From assembly GCF_030272615.1 (NCBI RefSeq), contig NC_081412.1, forward strand, positions 341,811,370 through 341,875,369: a DNA stretch of 64,000 bases, in the 5' to 3' direction. Numbering within the stretch: position 1 is the first letter of the stretch; each line of letters opens with the position of its first letter. The translations under genes and the position numbers were made by a program. Of this stretch, positions 59,281-64,000 are shown piece after piece. Under the pieces are notes generated by a model that saw only the letters and a program-made list of their open reading frames with translations, ran no database searches and was not told the DNA's origin. The stretch is from Cryptomeria japonica (Eukaryota; Streptophyta; Pinopsida; Cupressales; Cupressaceae).

Positions 59281-59832
59281 TAGAGCCCAGCAACTTCAGA
59301 TCCCATTGTAGTTGATGCAGGGAGATCACACAAATTCTTCACGGTGGTTGATAACCGTCAAGCTGAGCATTAGGGTACAATTGTGGAGACTTTAGGTGAG
59401 ATAGGAGGTGTTTCATTTTCTCTATTATTTGATTCAGGATCTTCAAATTCTTTTATTTCCCCCTCTCTAGTGGAGCGATGTGGGCTAAAGGTGGCAAGGC
59501 GGGGTGATGAGTGGTAGCTTGAGTTAACTACTGGTTCTAAGGTGGACGTAGATTCCCTTGTTTGTAGCTGTGAGTTGGATTTAGGAGCCTTGATCACCAT
59601 TGTCGATCTTTGTGTTCTTTCGTTGGGATCTTATGGTGTTGTTTTAGGCATGGACTAGCTTGAGGCACACAAGGATAGTATAGATTTCTGACGAAAGACA
59701 GTGCAACATGTTGGAGGTCATGGGGAGAGTGTGGAGATTGTGGGTAATCAACAACCCATCTATCTTCGCATGATATCCACTATCTAATTGAAGTGGTGTG
59801 TGAGATAGGGGTTTTAGCTATTTGCAGTAATA
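59281..59832 (+). pseudogene. Element H: retropepsin-like protease
   Basis: The frame contains SFSLLFDSGSSNSFISPSLV, the RVP_2 protease motif with D-S-G-S-S intact (59422-59445), then LVCSCELDLGALITIVDLCV and VVLGMD-stop-L, the latter the usual V-L-G-M-D-W-L with W lost to a stop. Confidence 0.82.
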
Positions 59833-60131
59833 ATGAATGACTTGGATGAGAAGGAGAAACAAGAAGACCCTCTTCTTAAGAACCCTATTCTTCAAGAGTT
59901 TTTAGTTGTCTTTCCTAGTGAGATTATGGGTATGCCACCTAAGCATGACATAGATTTTTGGATTGACTTGGTTCCCGGAGTAGAGCCAATTTCGAAGGCA
60001 CCTTACCGAATGACTACTCAAGAGTTGAGTGAGTTACAATTACAATTAGAAGATCTTTTAGCTAAGGGTTTCATTCATCCTCATGTTTATCCATGGGGAG
60101 CACCTGTTTTATTTGTGAAGAAAAAGGACAT
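59833..60131 (+). pseudogene. Element H: N-terminal part of RT, cut by LTR F
   Basis: The frame reads [60 protein letters not shown] and [13 protein letters not shown], the standard lead-in of chromovirus RT. It ends at the insertion of LTR F at 60132, before any catalytic residue. The base run GACAT at 60127-60131 would be one copy of the target duplication of F. Confidence 0.92.
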
Positions 60132-61003
60132 TGTTAGATGCTAGGACAATCCCAAAGACACTGAGAGGGAGCGGGGGGGGGATGAATCAGTGTCTAACCG
60201 GTAGATGAAATATTTAAACTTATTTGCAACTTTACAATCCAAATTAATATAACGATAAACAAATAATAATGCAGTAAAGAGAAACAAAAGAATAACCATG
60301 AATGCACACCATAACACATATTTTTGGCAAGGAAACTCGGTAAGGGAAAAACCTCGGTGGGATTTGTGACCCACAATATTTACTCACTGGCCAATATGAA
60401 TAAATATTACTTGTACAATAGGGGCCTACACATGTAGGAAGGCCAACAGCCTAGAGCTCATTTCTCAACAACAAAATGGAGTCCCACTGACTACAATTGG
60501 ATGGTTATATCCAATAATAATGTACTACTTCAAAATAGCATCTGCAATGTTGGATTCAGTACCGGTTTAAGCTCTATCTGATACCTCTGCCATAAACCTT
60601 GCTTCTCTCTTCTATGCTCTTATTTGCTCATAAGATAAATACATCAAAATGCATATATAGTTTATTCACTATCATAACCTATAACATCTCATATATCACT
60701 TCCTTACATTACCTTCTTACATTTCAAAATGACTTACAAGATCTCATACATATATGAGTCTTTATAATACATCATGTCGGCTATACAAATATAATTACAA
60801 TAGAAAAAAATATTATTTCAAGTCGGCTTAGAGTGCCGGTATGATCTACTGTTGGTGTAGACTGGATGTCGGTGTGAATAAACTTGTAGTGCCTGTTGGT
60901 GTCAGTAGATGATGTCTGTCGCTGGTGTAACCTATGAACCATGTTACCAATTGGTTTCCATCAATGACAACATCAACTATTCTCATCTGAGTGTATAGTG
61001 CCA
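60132..61003 (-). repeat. 3' LTR of element F
   Basis: About 872 bp; the minus strand starts TGGCACTATACACTCAG and ends CTAGCATCTAACA. It has GGTTTTTCCCTTACCGAGTT (60354-60335) and GATTCAT plus a C-run near its end. Blocks such as AAACCGGTACTGAATCCAAC and ATGCTATTTTGAAGTAGTAC are shared with the 30.3-kb solo LTR. The start could also be at 60971 (TGTTGTCATTG). Confidence 0.72.
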
Positions 61004-61798
61004 AAAAACTCCCCCTTTGGCATTGATGGCAACACTCATGAGAAAAATCCAAAAACTGATATCCAAAAATGAAGTCCAAAAATTGATCCAAAGCAGAGAG
61101 TGCTCCCCTGAGAATATGATCCCTTCTATACATTTTTCTCATACACTACTCCCCCTTTGGCATCAATGACAAAGAATGTAAAAAGAATAAAAAAGAATTC
61201 AAAATTTACCTAGAAACCTGTAACCAGTTATGTACAATATGGAAAATATCTGCCAAAACTAAGTTAAGACCTTGCAAAAACTTAGTACAGTCAGAAATTA
61301 TAGTCTCTGTCTACCAGATCATACCAGTGAGATAATGCATCTATTGCTCCAGTGATCTTTCTCCTTGAATAGTTTCTTTAGATATCTCATTCCGGTGTGT
61401 TAATAAGTTTCCCAATCTAGGACCAAGCTTGTTCTTCAACTCCCAAGTTTTCATTTTTAGCCTTGCTTTCTCCCTTTCCAATTTCTCAATCTTCTCTTCA
61501 TAGATTTCCATTTCCTAATCCAAAACTGAAGTAAGTTATGAAGAATCAATCATATTAGCAGCTATATCATCAATTTCCTTTTGTGTTTTCATTATTTCCT
61601 CATCAATATCCTCGATTAGATGGTGAGGCTTACATGCTTCCCTGTACAACTCTGTATTTCAAAATGGTGGAACTTAGTGCCAGTAATAAAGAATCAATTT
61701 GTTCTGTACAGTCTTTAATTGTCATGTCAAAGAATTCATCTTTCTCCTTATTCACTCTTTCTTGAATGATCTCTTCAATTATTTTTTTTGGAATTGTG
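61004..61798 (-). pseudogene. Element F: end of coiled-coil-like 3' ORF
   Basis: The minus strand continues the ORF from beyond LTR G: KKIIEEIIQERVNKEKDEFF, DMTIKDCTEQIDSLLLALS, then after shifts MEIYEEKIEKLEREKARLKM and KTWELKNKLGPRLGNLL, all heptad-like charged helices. It ends near the first of two GCCAAAGGGGGAG words (61154 and 61018). No pol motif is present. It occupies the same place as the 3' ORF of element E. Confidence 0.55.
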
Positions 61799-63783
61799 TT
61801 GTCATTGATGTCAACCAGTATGGGATGGCTACTGGTAGAAGAGATGTTTGTGCAACACTGTTATGAAGGAGTATAGGTTGTGTTATCTTAGATATCACCT
61901 TGTGTTGTAGAACACTGGTAAGGCAAGGAATATGACCTCAGGAGTCACCGGTAGACTTGTGTGGATGAGCTGGATAGGTTACCGAAAAAGTGCATCATCG
62001 GCAAGGAGAGTATTTCAACTGATAAATGGGCAAGGTGTTTGAGTGGTTGTTTGTGATGAAGAGGCAGAATGTTATCTGAATCACATCAACACTGGAAGAG
62101 AAGAATAAACCAGTGAATTGAAGGAATGCCTCAAATGCATAAGATCAGGGCTATGCAGTGGATCGATAGAGAAGGCATGTTGAGATGCTATTACAAGGGC
62201 AGTGTGAAGTGTTTGTCACCGTGACTAACTGGTAAGAGGGATGAACATAATTGAGCAAGGAGAAAGGAAAGGCCAAGAAGATGCAAACAAAGGTTCTCAC
62301 CTGATAAAGATGAAGCTCGTTGAAGGTTAAATGACATGATGTCATCAAGAGTGGTAACTGGTATATGAGTCCATTTTTTGTATAAGAAAGGTGAAGTAGC
62401 AGAAGATATCTTGGACTTATCTGTCTGGAAACCGATTTGAGAGTTCCATTGACAGCTCAAGATGAGAGCAGATATGACAAAGCAACCAGTAGAATGATTA
62501 AGACCAGAAGGGTTAGCAAACCGGCCGAAGTAAGGAATTGACAAGGTGGTTGGTCGGTGATCCTACTTGGACCGACTTGAAGTGCCAAGCTGGCAGATAA
62601 TCGACATGGAGTCAACATGGCAAACCCGTGATTGGATAAAGATGGAATGTACAAGCGATAAGGTTGTTGCAAGGTTGGTGAGATTTAATGAAAGACCCCT
62701 CAAATCATGGGACATGTTGCAGAAGGATTGCAGGGGTTTGAGGCTCAAGGTCTGAAAGACAACTACGAGCCAACTAAGAGATTGAGAAGATCAAGGCGAT
62801 GAAGGAAACATCCCGATAGATCTCTTGTGACTAACCAAAGGATTTACTGAGAACGTAAAAAGAAAATCACCAGGATTTAAGGACGTGATCCAGGAAACAT
62901 GACCATGGAGGAGATATCCATTAAGATGTCAGAAAGATCAGATCTTGCAAGATCTGATTGGATTTGGTATGTCTCAAAGATGGTGAAGAAACCCTAACCA
63001 CCTAAGTTTTGAATTGGCATTTTGGCGGGAAATCTGGGCTATAAGTAAAAAGGTTTAAGAGATTGTTTGTTGCTGCCAAATAGAGAGAATATTGTATAAT
63101 TGTAAAGTTGTAGACTTCTGCAAGTAGAGACAAAGATCAACCGAGTTCTCAATGAGCAAGAGAGGGAGAGTGAACCTGGTTGAAGCTTTCAACCAGTTGG
63201 AGAGAAAAATCGGTAGTGATTACACTAGCAGAGTATGAAACCAGTGATGAACAAAGAGTGAGGTGCAAATCCAGTAGAGTAGCAGTGGGTGCAAAGCAGG
63301 AAGAAGAGTGAGTCGGTAGAAGAGAGAAGCATTTCACTGACAAAGTAAGACATTTGATAAGGTTGCAAGATTCACTTGCAACATGATGATAACTTATGTA
63401 TTTGAAGTTTGCTTCATGAACACTGAGTTGTAGCTCGGTGCAGGGGTTGGTGCTCCTTTGGGTTGTAGCCCATAAATCTGTTAGAGGTTGTAGCTCCTTG
63501 GGTTGGTGCCCTAAACTATGTAACTGTGTTTTACCATGAGGTTGGATTGGAGCAGTAGACTCCAACAACATTGCTCACCAAGGTTTTTCCCACATTGGGT
63601 TTTCCTCGTATATACTGGTGTCATGTGATGTCTCCTTGTTTGTATGTGCATTTGAGCTAGTCTCTTTACTAACCAGTAAGTATGCATTATGTTTGGTTAG
63701 CAAACCGGTGTTGCTCACAGAAGAAAGCCATAAGGAAAAGTTTGAGAACCACTGATACACCCCCTCCCCCTCTTAGTGGTGCA
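61799..63783 (+). mobile_element. Probable solo LTR G inside element F
   Basis: About 1985 bp of non-coding plus-strand LTR sequence divides the F ORF. It starts near TTGTCATTGATGTCAACC and ends ACACCCCCTCCCCCTCTTAG then TGGTGCA, with GGTTTTTCCCACATTGGGTT just before. TTGTG lies at 61794-61798 and 63784-63788, a candidate duplication, though the start would then be TT rather than TG. A TATA-like GCTATAAGTAAAAAGG lies at 63038-63053. Confidence 0.65.
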
Positions 63784-64000
63784 TTGTGTCTAAAAATTTT
63801 ATCCACAGTTTTAATGTTAGAAGCAATGAATTTGGACAATGTGTCCAATTTACCTAAAGATCCATCAATATGATTAACTTTACATGCCAGTGCAATCATT
63901 TGCAAAATTGGTAAAGAATCATCAATGGCCTTAAATGCTAAGGCATTGCATTTGGTAATCTTCTTTATTGAATCTAAAAGTACATCTATAACATTTGTTG
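63784..64000 (-). pseudogene. Element F: upstream part of coiled-coil-like 3' ORF
   Basis: From the window edge the minus strand reads VIDVLLDSIKKITKCNALAF, KAIDDSLPILQMIALACKVN and GSLGKLDTLSKFIASNIKTV, then DKIF, where LTR G enters. The helical, leucine-spaced pattern continues across LTR G. No known domain recognised. Confidence 0.55.

Larger units (their letters stand above)
46855..60131 (+). mobile_element. Element H: chromovirus-like Ty3/gypsy, heavily interrupted
   Basis: A plus-strand element with an interrupted 5' LTR (TGTAGTGTCCC at 46855 to GCAGGTATTACA at 57925), a PBS-like TTTGTTACTAGAGCC at 57926-57940 (expected TTGGTATCAGAGCC), gag from 58082, protease, and the start of the RT up to 60131, where LTR F cuts it. 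The RT lead-in and the PBS type fit the Del/Tekay or Reina side of plant chromoviruses. Integrase and chromodomain would lie beyond the window. The LTR is interrupted by solo LTR D and a LINE. Confidence 0.7.
60132..64000 (-). mobile_element. Element F: copia-type LTR element, 3' part
   Basis: On the minus strand, internal sequence from the window edge runs to a polypurine tract at about 61017-61004 (CCAAAGGGGGAGTTTTT) and the 3' LTR (60132-61003). The internal part holds a coiled-coil-like ORF split by LTR G. The LTR is of the same family as the solo LTR at 30291-31441. The 5' half lies outside the window. Confidence 0.75.

Noticed and set aside
62191-62755. Overlapping open frames on both strands
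   Set aside because: All lie in LTR G, a non-coding repeat, and none has a recognisable motif.
63149-63571. 140-residue minus-strand open frame
   Set aside because: Antisense within LTR G; Ser/Leu-rich with no family resemblance.

Overview
The window is a repeat-dominated stretch of a large land-plant genome. It shows plant-type LTR retrotransposons (Ty3/gypsy of the Tat and chromovirus kinds, and Ty1/copia), a plant L1-type LINE with a terminal RNase H, a plant mobile domain ORF, and fragments of plant host genes (a DUF247 gene, PRP8, TSR1). The density of nested insertions and the copia LTR style suggest a very large genome, plausibly a gymnosperm; that last step is inference. No intact host gene, tRNA, rRNA or CRISPR array was found.

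Layout. 1-4.6 kb: the 5' end of a minus-strand gypsy element (gag start at the window edge, leader with tandem repeats, PBS, LTR with a hairpin array and microsatellites). 5.16-18.6 kb: a DUF247 gene split in frame by a 12.4-kb Tat-like gypsy element A (5525-17919, TSD CTTAT). A contains protease, G-patch, RT, two RNase H domains, integrase, an antisense plant mobile domain ORF and a nested copia-type LTR. 18.8-19.7 kb: a PRP8 pseudogene with an internal deletion. 21.5-23.6 kb: degraded minus-strand copia sequence and LTRs.

25.29-46.58 kb: element E, a minus-strand LTR element (LTRs 25290-26749 and 45185-46576, TSD ATACT). It has a gag with a zinc-knuckle array and a coiled-coil-like 3' ORF, but no pol was recognised. 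Its interior holds a solo LTR (30291-31441, TSD ATATG), pieces of another LTR (C) split by a young copia element B (31750-39375, TSD ATACC), a TSR1 fragment at 41.2 kb and a ~190-bp degenerate tandem repeat.

46.86-60.13 kb: a chromovirus-like gypsy element H. Its long 5' LTR is broken by a solo LTR D (47422-48833, TSD CGAAG) and by an L1-type LINE (about 49721-55940, minus strand). Its RT is broken off by element F (60132 to beyond the window), which itself contains a probable solo LTR G.

The relative order of events can be read from the nesting and from LTR divergence judged by eye: A and E are old (roughly a tenth of positions differ between their LTRs), while B is young (about 2-3 differences per 100 in the part compared). 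Nearly every coding remnant carries stops, frameshifts or catalytic-site changes, so nothing here looks autonomously active.
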